Shown one piece after another: positions 24,481 through 33,521 of a stretch of DNA of 61,517 nucleotides. Position 1 is the first letter of the stretch. Each line of letters starts with the position of its first letter. The notes below the pieces were generated by a model. It was not told the DNA's origin. It did no database searches and saw nothing but the letters and a program-made list of their open reading frames with translations. The translations under genes and the position numbers were made by a program. This DNA is from a virus, in IMG/VR virus record IMGVR_UViG_3300022752_003832, positions 1 to 61,517 of that record; one strand, given 5' to 3'.

Positions 24481-25109
24481 GTGAACCTAAATCTATTTTT
24501 ATCGTTGGTGGTTCAGCAGGTGCAAAAATTGCAACCAACATTTTTAGTCAAACACACCCAGATTATTTACTATATTATGTGGAATGTTTTTCAGATGAAA
24601 TCACAAGTAATATAATTTACCCTACAATAGATAAGGCACTTGACCATTTACGGTCACCCAACATTCAATATTTTATTGCAACCGGTGATAATAAAATGAG
24701 ACAAGAAAATTATGAGTTAATTAAATCTTATACAAAAAAAGAACCTATTAATTGTATTCACCCATCGGCGGTCATATCGACAAAAAAAATTGGTTATGGT
24801 AATTTAATTTGCCCCAACTCTGTCATTCACATTGACGCACATGTAGGAGACTGCACGATAATTAATACGGGAGCAATCGTAGAGCATGATTGTTTTGTTA
24901 GTGACTTTTCTCAAATATCACCTAACGCAACTCTTTGTGGGTATGTTAAAGTCGGTAAAAGGTCTTTTATTTCTGCGGGTTCGACAATAATACCAAAAAT
25001 AATCATAGGTGATGACTCAATAGTTGCTGCAGGTTCAGTTGTTATTAATGATGTAGATTCGAATGTAATGGTTGCGGGAACACCATCAAAAGTTAAAAAA
25101 AAATTATAA
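24477..25109 (+). CDS. NeuD/PglD-type sugar O- or N-acyltransferase
   Basis: 210 residues. The N-terminal Rossmann-like part (SIFIVGGSAGAKIATNI) matches the PglD-N domain. It is followed by a left-handed beta-helix of hexapeptide repeats (IGYGNLICPNSVIHIDAHVG; AIVEHDCFVSDFSQISPNAT; SIVAAGSVVINDV). His in VEHDC is the expected catalytic base. The family acetylates amino sugars or sialic acids with acetyl-CoA. The next gene is an aminotransferase, so the natural pair makes an N-acetylated amino sugar. Confidence 0.9.
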   Translation: MSEPKSIFIVGGSAGAKIATNIFSQTHPDYLLYYVECFSDEITSNIIYPTIDKALDHLRSPNIQYFIATGDNKMRQENYELIKSYTKKEPINCIHPSAVISTKKIGYGNLICPNSVIHIDAHVGDCTIINTGAIVEHDCFVSDFSQISPNATLCGYVKVGKRSFISAGSTIIPKIIIGDDSIVAAGSVVINDVDSNVMVAGTPSKVKKKL

Positions 25110-25111
25110 AC

Positions 25112-26266
25112 ATGAAAAAATATAATATCCCAATTTTCAAATTAAAATTTGATTTAAAATCTAAATTAAAATTCCTTAAAGGTTCTTGGGATATTTTATC
25201 ATCGAATAGACCATTAGGTGAATCAAAATATGTTAAAGAATTTGAAGATAAGTTTGCTAAACTAATTAAATCAAAATATGTTATGTCGTGTTCTAATGGT
25301 ACAACCGCAATTGAATTGGCATTAAAAACAATTGATGTTAGGGGTAAAAAAGTTTTAATTCCGTCTAACACATTTTTTGCAACCAGTGTCGCTGTAACCA
25401 ACTCAGGAGGGATTGTTGAACTATTAGATATGGAATCAGAATCTTTTTCTATTTGCCCAAAAGATTTAGAATCAAAGTTAACTTTAGATGTTGGGGCAGT
25501 TATTATTGTACATATTGGTGGTATAATTTCTCATAAGATTTCTAAGATTGTTGATTTATGTAAGAGAATGGATGTTCCTTTAATTGAAGATGCTGCACAT
25601 GCACAACTTTCATACAGAGGTAAATACAACGCGGGCACCATTGGTGATATAGGGTGTTTTTCTTTTTTCCCGACCAAAGTAATGACAACAGGTGAAGGGG
25701 GAATTGTTTCAACAAATAACAAAAAATATTACGAGAAAATGAAATCGTTAAAAAACTTTGGTCGTGATATTAATGATTATGGTGTAATTGTTAATTCTGA
25801 GGGTAACAATTTTAAAATTAACGAGTTCACAGGATTATTAGGTAGTATTGAATGTAACCGAGTAATAACAAGGATTGAAAAAAGGTCTCAGTTATTAGAA
25901 AGGTATTATAGTAATTTAAAAGAAACTGAATACGTTGTACTTAAACAAAAAGGTGATGGTAGGTGTGCATATTATAAGGCCATAGTTAAAACACCAATCA
26001 ATAGTTCATGGTTGAAGGAATACTGTAAAAAACACAATATTTCATTGACGGGTGAAGTATATAAAATACCAGTTCACCACCAACCTTTATATAAAAAACA
26101 ATTTTCCTATGTAAATTTACCAAATACTGATTATTATTGTAATCACCATATATGCCCTCCATTATATCCAGAATTAACGGTTAAAGAAGTGGATTACATT
26201 TGTGATGTATTAAAACAAGCATTAATTGATTATGAAAAACAAAGTAGCAAAACTAACACAAATTAG
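25112..26266 (+). CDS. DegT/DnrJ/EryC1/StrS-family PLP aminotransferase
   Basis: 384 residues. SCSNGTTAIELALKTI (PLP phosphate loop), VPLIEDAAHAQLSYRGK, and FSFFPTKVMTTGEGG with the PLP-binding Lys. The family transfers an amino group to keto-sugar nucleotides. Together with the preceding acyltransferase it should yield an acylated amino sugar nucleotide; the dehydratase or ketosugar source is not visible here and may come from the host. Starts 2 nt after the previous stop. Confidence 0.92.
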   Translation: MKKYNIPIFKLKFDLKSKLKFLKGSWDILSSNRPLGESKYVKEFEDKFAKLIKSKYVMSCSNGTTAIELALKTIDVRGKKVLIPSNTFFATSVAVTNSGGIVELLDMESESFSICPKDLESKLTLDVGAVIIVHIGGIISHKISKIVDLCKRMDVPLIEDAAHAQLSYRGKYNAGTIGDIGCFSFFPTKVMTTGEGGIVSTNNKKYYEKMKSLKNFGRDINDYGVIVNSEGNNFKINEFTGLLGSIECNRVITRIEKRSQLLERYYSNLKETEYVVLKQKGDGRCAYYKAIVKTPINSSWLKEYCKKHNISLTGEVYKIPVHHQPLYKKQFSYVNLPNTDYYCNHHICPPLYPELTVKEVDYICDVLKQALIDYEKQSSKTNTN

Positions 26267-27260
26267 AAAAATTGAAATTTTTGAAGAAGAAATTCCAAAA
26301 CTTCAGAAAGGTCAAATATTAGTCGCAATGAAATCTGTCGGAATCTGTGGTTCTGACATGCACTATTTTAAAGAAGGCGGTTTGGGTTCGTTTAAGAACC
26401 CTTTACCTATGTATATGGGTCACGAACCATCAGGAATTATTGTAGATTCAAATGGGTCAGATAAATTTAAAGATGGTGACCGAGTTGCGGTTGAACCAGG
26501 AATGCCTTGTGTTACTTCATATTGGGCATTAAAGGGTAAGCACAATCTTTGTGAAAAGGGTACATTTATGGGGGCAAATACTCAAGGAGCCTTTGCGGAT
26601 TATGTTATTGTTGAGGAATTACAACTTGTTAAGATACCTAATTCTATGTCGTTTAACTTAGCAAGTTTGTTAGAACCGTTAGGTGTTTGTCTTCATACTG
26701 CAAATTTAATTGAGCCTAAATTTACTGAATCCGCAACTATTTTTGGGTCTGGTCCTATTGGATTGTGTATGTTTTCAATATTAAAAAAAATGGGGTTAAA
26801 TGATATCTACATGATTGACAAACTACCGTATCGAGTAGATTTCGCTAAAAAGTTTGGGGCATTAAAATCATTCTTATTAACTGATGATTACAATAAAAAA
26901 ATTAAAGAACTCACTAACGGCATGGGAACTACAATTACCGTAGACACTGGTGGTACTGTAGAATCAATTGATGGGTGTATTAATGTTGCTGCGGTTAATG
27001 GTAAAGTCGCTCTGATTGGTATTCCTGAGTCTGATTTTATTTCATATAACCCACACAGAATGAGAACTAAAGAACTAACAATTAAAAATGTTAGAAGGTC
27101 AAATCAAACTTTACATGATTGTGTTAAACAATACTCCGAAGACACTGAAATTGAAAAAATAATTTCTCACGAATTTAAATTTGAGGACATTCAAAAAGCA
27201 TTTAATTTAGTGGCGGATTATAATGACCAAGTATTAAAATGTATTATAACAAATAATTAA
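26232..27260 (+). CDS. Zinc-dependent medium-chain dehydrogenase with degraded structural zinc site
   Basis: 342 residues from the ATG at 26232 (a TTG 6 nt earlier is in frame), overlapping the aminotransferase by 35 nt. Catalytic zinc ligands: Cys in SVGICGSDMHYF and His/Glu in MGHEPSG; the nucleotide loop is IFGSGPIGLCMF. Threonine/sorbitol dehydrogenase-like. The structural zinc lobe normally has four Cys; here PCVTSYWALKGKHNLC keeps the first and last only, with Ser and Ala at the two middle positions. It probably oxidises a sugar hydroxyl to a ketone, possibly supplying the aminotransferase (inference). Confidence 0.88.
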   Translation: MKNKVAKLTQIRKIEIFEEEIPKLQKGQILVAMKSVGICGSDMHYFKEGGLGSFKNPLPMYMGHEPSGIIVDSNGSDKFKDGDRVAVEPGMPCVTSYWALKGKHNLCEKGTFMGANTQGAFADYVIVEELQLVKIPNSMSFNLASLLEPLGVCLHTANLIEPKFTESATIFGSGPIGLCMFSILKKMGLNDIYMIDKLPYRVDFAKKFGALKSFLLTDDYNKKIKELTNGMGTTITVDTGGTVESIDGCINVAAVNGKVALIGIPESDFISYNPHRMRTKELTIKNVRRSNQTLHDCVKQYSEDTEIEKIISHEFKFEDIQKAFNLVADYNDQVLKCIITNN

Positions 27261-27262
27261 AC

Positions 27263-27997
27263 ATGAGCTTAGTACAAATTGTTGATGGTTTTAAATATAA
27301 AACCGAGGAAAGAAATACTGAAATAACTAACGTTATTAAATGGAATTGTAAAATTTTTGATAAGATTCACATTTTATGTGAAAACTTGGAATATTATGAA
27401 TTTTATAAACAGTTTCAATCGGATGTGGTTAATGTTGTTAATTTAGGTAGGGAAAGACTTATTTCTATGCAAGAAATGTTTAACTATATTAATGAAAAAT
27501 CAAATCCTGAAGATATTAAATTTTTATCTAACATTGATGCTATTTATACCAACCAATTTAAAAATCTATATGTTGAGGATGATTGTATATACACATTTAA
27601 CAGTAGACCCTTAAGGAATCCTAACTATTATAATGGTATTGGACATGAAGCTAATATTAGAGAAGAAAATGATGGTTTGGTTTTGTTTAATCGAGACGGC
27701 ATTTTAGACCCTAATTGGTTTATGGGAGATACAGAACTAAATAATGGGTATTGGCAAAAAGGGGTATGTAGTTGGGGGTGGAAAACAATTAAACATTTAT
27801 CAGAATCACACCAAGAGTGTTTTCAATGCTATCCACAGGCGGAACAATGCATGATGTCAGCATTTAGAGAAGTTGGTTATACGCTAAAGGCTGCAGGAAT
27901 AAAGTACCCTAATTACCATAATCATGGTTCTAACGAAAAAACAGAAAACAATAAACATGGAATGCAATTTAACGGAGAAATAACAGAATTATTATGA
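27263..27997 (+). CDS. Probable GT-A-fold glycosyltransferase, 244 aa
   Basis: 244 residues, not firmly recognised. DIKFLSNIDAIYTNQF gives a possible Asp-containing donor motif, and GILDPNWFMGDTELNN could be an acceptor segment. The C-terminus has clustered His and Cys (HQECFQCYPQAEQC; YPNYHNHGSN). Starts 2 nt after the dehydrogenase and overlaps the next gene by 4 nt, so it is part of the glycan operon. A glycosyltransferase role is inferred mainly from context. Confidence 0.5.
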   Translation: MSLVQIVDGFKYKTEERNTEITNVIKWNCKIFDKIHILCENLEYYEFYKQFQSDVVNVVNLGRERLISMQEMFNYINEKSNPEDIKFLSNIDAIYTNQFKNLYVEDDCIYTFNSRPLRNPNYYNGIGHEANIREENDGLVLFNRDGILDPNWFMGDTELNNGYWQKGVCSWGWKTIKHLSESHQECFQCYPQAEQCMMSAFREVGYTLKAAGIKYPNYHNHGSNEKTENNKHGMQFNGEITELL

Positions 27998-28926
27998 AAA
28001 AATACATAGTAACAACAACAATTAACCCAATTACTGAAGCAACATTAAAATTTGCATCAATTGCAGATAAAAAAGATTTTACATTTGTTATAGTTGGAGA
28101 TTTAAAAACTCCACACGAAATGTATGAACAGTTAGTTTCTGTTTGTCAAAATGTGATTTATTTATCACCAGAAAAACAAACAGAGTTATATCCTGAATTA
28201 TCTGAGATTATTGGTTGGAAAACCATCCAAAGAAGAAACATTGGATTTGTCTATGCGTATCAACAAGGTGCTGAAATCATTGCAACAGTAGATGACGATA
28301 ATATCCCTTACGATAGTTGGGGGGATAATATAATGATTGGTCAAGAAGTGGAGGTTGATGAATATGAAAATTTATCGTGCTCTTATTTCGACGCAATTTC
28401 AACTACTGAACATAATGATTTATGGCATAGAGGATTCCCGATTGAACATTTACAAGTTAAAAACAACATTGAATACAAAGGTAAAACAAAAATTACCCCT
28501 TTGGTTCAAGCTGAGTTTTGGGACGGTGACCCTGACATTGATGCAATTTGTAGGTTAAGTAAAAAACCAATAATTAAATTTAAACCATTTGAAGCGTTCA
28601 CGACAAAACAATTATCACCATTTAACTCTCAAAATACATTCTTACATAGAAGTGTGTTAAAACATTATAGTGTATTTCCTTACACAGGTCGAATGGATGA
28701 TATATGGGGTTCATATGTAATGCAACATCATTTCCCCAATTCCGTTATATATACCCAAGCTTCTGTTTACCAAGCAAGAAATCCTCAAGATTTGGTTAAA
28801 AATTTAGAGAATGAAGTTATTGGGTACAGAGGCACTTTACCACTATTAGAAAATTTAAAAAATTATAGGGATTTACTTCCTGAAAAAACTGTCGAATATT
28901 TTGACATATACCAAAAATATTTTTAA
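27994..28926 (+). CDS. STELLO/DUF288-like glycosyltransferase
   Basis: 310 residues. KTIQRRNIGFVYAYQQGAE followed by IIATVDDDNIPYD matches the family typified by plant STELLO proteins and DUF288, in which the DDD segment sits at the nucleotide-sugar site. QAEFWDGDPDIDAICRL and FPYTGRMDDIWGSYVMQ are further family-like segments. No membrane anchor, unlike the plant proteins. It overlaps the previous gene by 4 nt and precedes the epimerase by 3 nt. Confidence 0.78.
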   Translation: MKKYIVTTTINPITEATLKFASIADKKDFTFVIVGDLKTPHEMYEQLVSVCQNVIYLSPEKQTELYPELSEIIGWKTIQRRNIGFVYAYQQGAEIIATVDDDNIPYDSWGDNIMIGQEVEVDEYENLSCSYFDAISTTEHNDLWHRGFPIEHLQVKNNIEYKGKTKITPLVQAEFWDGDPDIDAICRLSKKPIIKFKPFEAFTTKQLSPFNSQNTFLHRSVLKHYSVFPYTGRMDDIWGSYVMQHHFPNSVIYTQASVYQARNPQDLVKNLENEVIGYRGTLPLLENLKNYRDLLPEKTVEYFDIYQKYF

Positions 28927-28929
28927 ATA

Positions 28930-29964
28930 ATGAAAAAAGTAGTAATTTTAGGTGGTGGTGGTTTCATAGGTGGTCACCTCGCAAAACGATTAAAAGAAGA
29001 AGGGAATCACATAAGAATTTGTGATATAAAAAAACACGAATATTTTGCTCATGAAGATATTTGTCATGAGTTTATACTTGGAGATTTAACTGACCCCAAT
29101 GTGGTTAAATTAGTTATTGAAGAAGATGTTGATGAGGTTTACCAATTGGCCGCAGATATGGGTGGAGCGTTATACATTTTTACAGGAGAAAATGACGCAA
29201 ATGTTATGTATAATTCAGCAACAATAAATCTTAATGTTGTGCATGAATGTGTCAGAAAGAAAGTTAAAAAAGTATTTTATTCATCATCCGCATGTATGTA
29301 TCCCGAACATAATCAATTAGACCCATTAAACCCAAATTGTGAAGAATCTTCTGCGTACCCCGCAAACCCTGACTCAGAATACGGGTGGGAAAAATTATTT
29401 TCAGAAAGATTATACTTGGCATTCAATCGAAACTATGGTTTAGATGTGAGAGTTGCAAGGTTCCACAATATTTTTGGACCACAAGGTACATGGAATGGAG
29501 GAAGAGAAAAATCACCAGCAGCCATGTGTAGAAAAGCTGCGGAGACTAAAGAAAACGGTACTATAGAAGTTTGGGGTGATGGCCAACAAACTCGTTCATT
29601 TTTATACGTCGATGAGTGTGTTGAGGCCGTTTTAAAATTAATGGAAAGTGATTTTTTAGGTCCTGTTAATATTGGTTCTGAAGAAATGGTCACTATTAAT
29701 CAATTGGCTCAAATGGCTATTAATATATCAGGTAAAAACATTAGTATCAATAATATTGGAGGTCAAGATTTTTTAGATAAATACGGATTCAAATGCCCTT
29801 TAGGTGTGAAAGGTAGAAACTCAGACAACAAACTATATAAAGAAAAAATTGGATGGGAAGTCAACCAACCACTAATAGTGGGGTTAAAAAAAACTTACGA
29901 ATGGATTGAATACAAAGTAGATGAAGAACTTAAAAAAAAAATACATTCACAAAAGTCTCAGTAA
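28930..29964 (+). CDS. GDP-mannose 3,5-epimerase-like SDR enzyme
   Basis: 344 residues. NAD loop VVILGGGGFIGGHLAK; QLAADMGGALYIF; SSSACMYPE with the Cys used as acid/base in plant GDP-mannose 3,5-epimerase; catalytic SEYGWEK (Tyr and Lys); and RFHNIFGPQGTWNGGREKSP, which includes the second acid/base Lys. The reaction is GDP-D-mannose to GDP-L-galactose (or L-gulose). This suits a supply role for the GT10/GT11 enzymes in the operon. Other extended SDR epimerases are possible, but the specific motifs favour this one. Confidence 0.87.
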   Translation: MKKVVILGGGGFIGGHLAKRLKEEGNHIRICDIKKHEYFAHEDICHEFILGDLTDPNVVKLVIEEDVDEVYQLAADMGGALYIFTGENDANVMYNSATINLNVVHECVRKKVKKVFYSSSACMYPEHNQLDPLNPNCEESSAYPANPDSEYGWEKLFSERLYLAFNRNYGLDVRVARFHNIFGPQGTWNGGREKSPAAMCRKAAETKENGTIEVWGDGQQTRSFLYVDECVEAVLKLMESDFLGPVNIGSEEMVTINQLAQMAINISGKNISINNIGGQDFLDKYGFKCPLGVKGRNSDNKLYKEKIGWEVNQPLIVGLKKTYEWIEYKVDEELKKKIHSQKSQ

Positions 29965-29991
29965 TTATAAAACAACAAAAAAAATTAATAA

Positions 29992-30729
29992 ATGTCTTCA
30001 AGAAAAAAAATAACAACAGAAGAGCCTATAGTACCCCAAACATTTTCCAAAAAAGATTTCATAAATGCAACAATAAAAAGAAAACAAAAAAGTAAATTTT
30101 TATCTGACGAACAAAAACATTATTATGATATATTAATTTCAAATCAAATTACCATTTGTTCAGGTCCCGCAGGTGTTGGTAAAAGCTATATTTCAATGAA
30201 GGCGGCGGTTGACCTTTTGATGGACCCATCTAATTCATATGAAAAAATAATTATTGTAAGACCTGCAGTTGAGGCTGAAGAAAAATTAGGTTCCTTACCG
30301 GGTAATTTAGAAGAAAAATTAGACCCTTATATTTTTCCATCATATTATCTGTTGAATAAAATAATTGGTAAGGACTCCAGAGAAAAACTAAAAGAGGCTG
30401 AAATAATTGAAGTTTTTGCCTTAGCTTATATGAGAGGTATGAATATTGATAATTCTATTTTAATATTTGAGGAAGCTCAAAACGCAACACCAAATCAAAT
30501 TAAATTACTATTGACAAGAATCGGTTTTAATAGTAAATTTTTCATATCTGGCGACTTGGAACAAACTGACAGATATAAAGATAAAAAACAATCAGGACTA
30601 TACGACGCCCTTCAAAGATTTCAAAATGTAAACGATATTGGAATTTATGATTTTAGAAATGCAAAAAACGTAAGAAACCCATTAATTGGTAAAATTTTAG
30701 AGAAATACGATGAAGAAAATAGGAATTGA
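29992..30729 (+). CDS. phoH: PhoH-family ATPase
   Basis: 245 residues with Walker A SGPAGVGKS (57-65), IIIVRPAVEAEEKLGSLPGN, Walker B SILIFEEAQNATP and a SGDLEQTDR sensor. PhoH proteins are common in phages and carry a predicted RNA helicase/ATPase fold; their role in infection is unsettled. Starts 27 nt after the epimerase and overlaps the next gene by 20 nt. Confidence 0.94.
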   Translation: MSSRKKITTEEPIVPQTFSKKDFINATIKRKQKSKFLSDEQKHYYDILISNQITICSGPAGVGKSYISMKAAVDLLMDPSNSYEKIIIVRPAVEAEEKLGSLPGNLEEKLDPYIFPSYYLLNKIIGKDSREKLKEAEIIEVFALAYMRGMNIDNSILIFEEAQNATPNQIKLLLTRIGFNSKFFISGDLEQTDRYKDKKQSGLYDALQRFQNVNDIGIYDFRNAKNVRNPLIGKILEKYDEENRN

Positions 30730-31357
30730 GGTTAACGGTGTACTAAGAAATACCTTGGGTAAAATTCAACAAACATATGAAAAGTTTTTAATTGAAAACA
30801 ATTCAACAGAAAAAACTTATATTTTAAATGAGTTAGGTAATACTGAATCAATTATTCAAGAAGAAGAATTTGGATACGAAATATTAAGTAATGTCGACAG
30901 TCTTAATTTATTAAACCATTTTAAGTTTAAATCTGATGATGAACTTTATGATTTTTTATATCAAGAATTTGCAATGCAAATATTTGGTCATGCCGAATCT
31001 GCAGAAATGCACACATTTCATACTTTAAATGACATTTATTTGAAATATCGAAATACAAATGATATTGTAATTATATCTGATGAAATTGGTAAATCTAAAC
31101 CTGCAACATTATTTTTTCTATCAAAGTTTGGTTGTCAAATCGAAAAAATTAAATTTTATTCAGACACCACTAAAAACTCAATTTGGGATGAAATTGATGT
31201 TTTAGTTAGCGCAAATCCAAGTTTAATTGAAGACCATCCAGAAAACAAAGTTGTTATAAAGTTTAATACTCAATACAACAAAAAAAATAAATCTGAACAC
31301 GAAATCAGTTCACTTAAAGAATTAGATGAATGTTTACAAAAATTAGAAATATGTTAG
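30710..31357 (+). CDS. HAD-like protein with altered catalytic loop, 215 aa
   Basis: The start MKKIGIEVNGVLRNTLGKI resembles the first strand of HAD phosphatases (usually D-x-D-G-V), but the nucleophile Asp is Glu and the second Asp is Asn, so ordinary phosphatase chemistry is unlikely. Later VIISDEIGKSKPATLFFLSKF and IKFYSDTTKNSIWDEIDVLV fit HAD motifs II-IV loosely. Function unknown; it may be a degenerate nucleotidase-like binding protein. Overlaps phoH by 20 nt. Confidence 0.55.
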   Translation: MKKIGIEVNGVLRNTLGKIQQTYEKFLIENNSTEKTYILNELGNTESIIQEEEFGYEILSNVDSLNLLNHFKFKSDDELYDFLYQEFAMQIFGHAESAEMHTFHTLNDIYLKYRNTNDIVIISDEIGKSKPATLFFLSKFGCQIEKIKFYSDTTKNSIWDEIDVLVSANPSLIEDHPENKVVIKFNTQYNKKNKSEHEISSLKELDECLQKLEIC

Positions 31358-31635
31358 AATTTTTAGGTGAAAGATATTATATCGACGTACAGGAAATAGA
31401 AAATAAAATTGCAATGTCTGTTCCCGCTTTGGAATCAACTGAAGGTGATGGTCAAGTTGAACCACACATAAGCGTTTCAAAATGGGAAGTATATAAAAAT
31501 TTAGTAGATGTTATATTATCCGAAAGAGAAGAGCTTGATGAAAATTTAGGTATACATGGTGCCAAAAATTTATCAATTCCTTTTAAATTCGCATTTAACA
31601 CATTATTAATAAACAACATAATAAAAAAGTTATAG
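31351..31635 (+). CDS. Small protein of unknown function, 94 aa
   Basis: Starting at the ATG at 31351 (7-nt overlap with the previous stop) gives MLEFLGERYYIDVQEIENKI. A longer frame begins at an ATG at 31330. No domain recognised. The C-terminal half is hydrophobic-helical (SIPFKFAFNTLLINNIIKKL). Held in the operon between the HAD-like gene and a glycosyltransferase. Confidence 0.55.
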   Translation: MLEFLGERYYIDVQEIENKIAMSVPALESTEGDGQVEPHISVSKWEVYKNLVDVILSEREELDENLGIHGAKNLSIPFKFAFNTLLINNIIKKL

Positions 31636-31639
31636 TAAA

Positions 31640-32704
31640 ATGGAATTAGACAAAATTAAAAAAATTGAAACATCAGTTGAAAGACTTGAAAATAAAACTG
31701 CAAGAATTTATTTTTTGGTTCAAGACACTAAAGGAAACCCCAAGGCAGGTGTTTCTTACATTTATCAAATGGCCATGTCCTTGATAAACAAAGGGTTTAA
31801 CGTAAAAATGATTCACGAAACAACAGATTACCAAGGAGTTAGTGATTGGTTAGGTAAAGAATATATGGAAATTGAGCATATTGCCATTGAAGGTCAAAAT
31901 CTTCCTATTTCACCTGAAGATTTTGTTGTTATTCCTGAATTGTATGCTCACGTTATGGAGCAACTTAAAAATTATCCATGTGGTAAATTAGTTTTGTGTC
32001 AAGCATATGATTATATGTTAGAAACTTTGCCTCCAGGTATTTCATGGGCTAATTATGGATTTTTAAAGAGTATTAGTACTTCTGAATTTCAAAAAGAATA
32101 TATCAAATCAGTTTTTAAAAATGTAAGTGTTGACGTTGTTGAACCTTTGATTTCTGAAGTGTTCAGAAAAAAAGACAAACCATCAAAACCAATTGTTTCT
32201 ATTCACTGTAGAGAACCAAGAGACACCGCAAAAATTATCAAAAGTTTTTATTTAAAATATCCGCAATATCGTTGGTTTACTTTTAGAGACATGAAAAATA
32301 TTAGTCAAACAGATTTTGCGAAATTTTTAAAAGAATCTTTTGTTTCTGTTTGGGTCGATAGAGAATCAGGATTTGGAACATTCCCAATTGAAAGTATGAT
32401 TTCAAATACCCCAGTAATTGGTATAGTGCCTAATTTAAAACCAGATTGGATGAATGAAAATAACGGTATTTGGACATACTCTTTTAATGAAATTATCGAT
32501 ATTTTAGCAAATTTTGCACAAAATTGGTTAGAAGATAACATAAACGAAGATTTGTATGTTAAAATGTCTGAAACAGGTGAAAAATATCAAAATAAAGAAT
32601 TATTTGACAATAAAGTTGAATCATTGTTTGTTGACTATTTTGAAGTTAGGAAAGAAATGTTTAATCAACAATTAGAAAAATTAAAAATAACTGAAGAAAA
32701 ATAA
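31640..32704 (+). CDS. GT-B glycosyltransferase (GT4-like)
   Basis: 354 residues. The N-terminus RIYFLVQDTKGNPKAGVSYI is the GT-B first strand and loop. The donor lobe is PIVSIHCREPRDTAKIIKSF, then WVDRESGFGTFPIESMISNT and PVIGIVPNLKPDWM, with Glu/Ser positions as in GT4 enzymes. C-terminal helices are acidic. Starts 4 nt after the preceding gene and ends 4 nt before the next glycosyltransferase. Confidence 0.8.
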   Translation: MELDKIKKIETSVERLENKTARIYFLVQDTKGNPKAGVSYIYQMAMSLINKGFNVKMIHETTDYQGVSDWLGKEYMEIEHIAIEGQNLPISPEDFVVIPELYAHVMEQLKNYPCGKLVLCQAYDYMLETLPPGISWANYGFLKSISTSEFQKEYIKSVFKNVSVDVVEPLISEVFRKKDKPSKPIVSIHCREPRDTAKIIKSFYLKYPQYRWFTFRDMKNISQTDFAKFLKESFVSVWVDRESGFGTFPIESMISNTPVIGIVPNLKPDWMNENNGIWTYSFNEIIDILANFAQNWLEDNINEDLYVKMSETGEKYQNKELFDNKVESLFVDYFEVRKEMFNQQLEKLKITEEK

Positions 32705-32708
32705 TATT

Positions 32709-33521
32709 ATGGAAAACTTAGAAAAATTAGATGTATCGGTAATTCTACCAATTAATTCAGCAAATAATATCATGTTTGAAGATTTATTCAACAGAGCAAT
32801 TACATCCATTCAAACACAAACTAAACCTATCAATGAACTAGTAATTGTTCATTCAGGTGAAGAGTTATTAAAAAATAAATTAGATAATTATGACTTTAGT
32901 GGTCTAACAGTTACTATGGTCGAAAATGAAAATGACTTTGATTTTTGCACTCAATTAAATATTGGTGTAAAACATGCTAAAAGTACTTGGATTTCTATTT
33001 TAGAATTTGATGATGAATATTCTACAATTTGGTTTAAAAATTTTGACAGATACAGTAAAGCTTATTCTGAAGTGGACGCGTTTTTGCCAATTGTTGTTGA
33101 TACGGATGAAAAAGGAGTTTTTGTTGGGTTTACTAATGAAGCAACATTTGCAGTAAGTATGAATTCAGAAATTGGCTACTTAAATAATGACACTCTTTTG
33201 AATTATCAAAATTTTCAATCAAGTGGAATTGTTATTAAAAAATCAGTTTATGAAGAAAACGGAGGGTTTAAACCAAGTATGAAATTAACATTTGTTTATG
33301 AGTTTTTACTAAGATTAACTTACAATTCTGTTAAAATAATGACAATTCCAAGAATTGGATACAAACATATGAATTTAAGACCAGGTTCTATATTTTGGAA
33401 TTATAAAAATAATGAAAGTAAAATTACAGATGATGAAGTTTTGTTTTGGATTGAATCTGCAAAAAAAGAACATTTTTTTACAACAGATAGGAACATAAAA
33501 TATGAACCACAAAATGTATAA
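32709..33521 (+). CDS. Family 2 glycosyltransferase-like protein
   Basis: 270 residues. LDVSVILPINSANNIMFEDL and IGVKHAKSTWISILEFDDEYS reproduce the GT2 core, with EFDDEY as the DxD equivalent. FQSSGIVIKKSVYEENGGFK matches the acceptor segment. The last glycosyltransferase of the operon; it joins the sigma factor gene through a one-base overlap (TAATG), coupling late-gene control to the operon. Confidence 0.8.
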   Translation: MENLEKLDVSVILPINSANNIMFEDLFNRAITSIQTQTKPINELVIVHSGEELLKNKLDNYDFSGLTVTMVENENDFDFCTQLNIGVKHAKSTWISILEFDDEYSTIWFKNFDRYSKAYSEVDAFLPIVVDTDEKGVFVGFTNEATFAVSMNSEIGYLNNDTLLNYQNFQSSGIVIKKSVYEENGGFKPSMKLTFVYEFLLRLTYNSVKIMTIPRIGYKHMNLRPGSIFWNYKNNESKITDDEVLFWIESAKKEHFFTTDRNIKYEPQNV

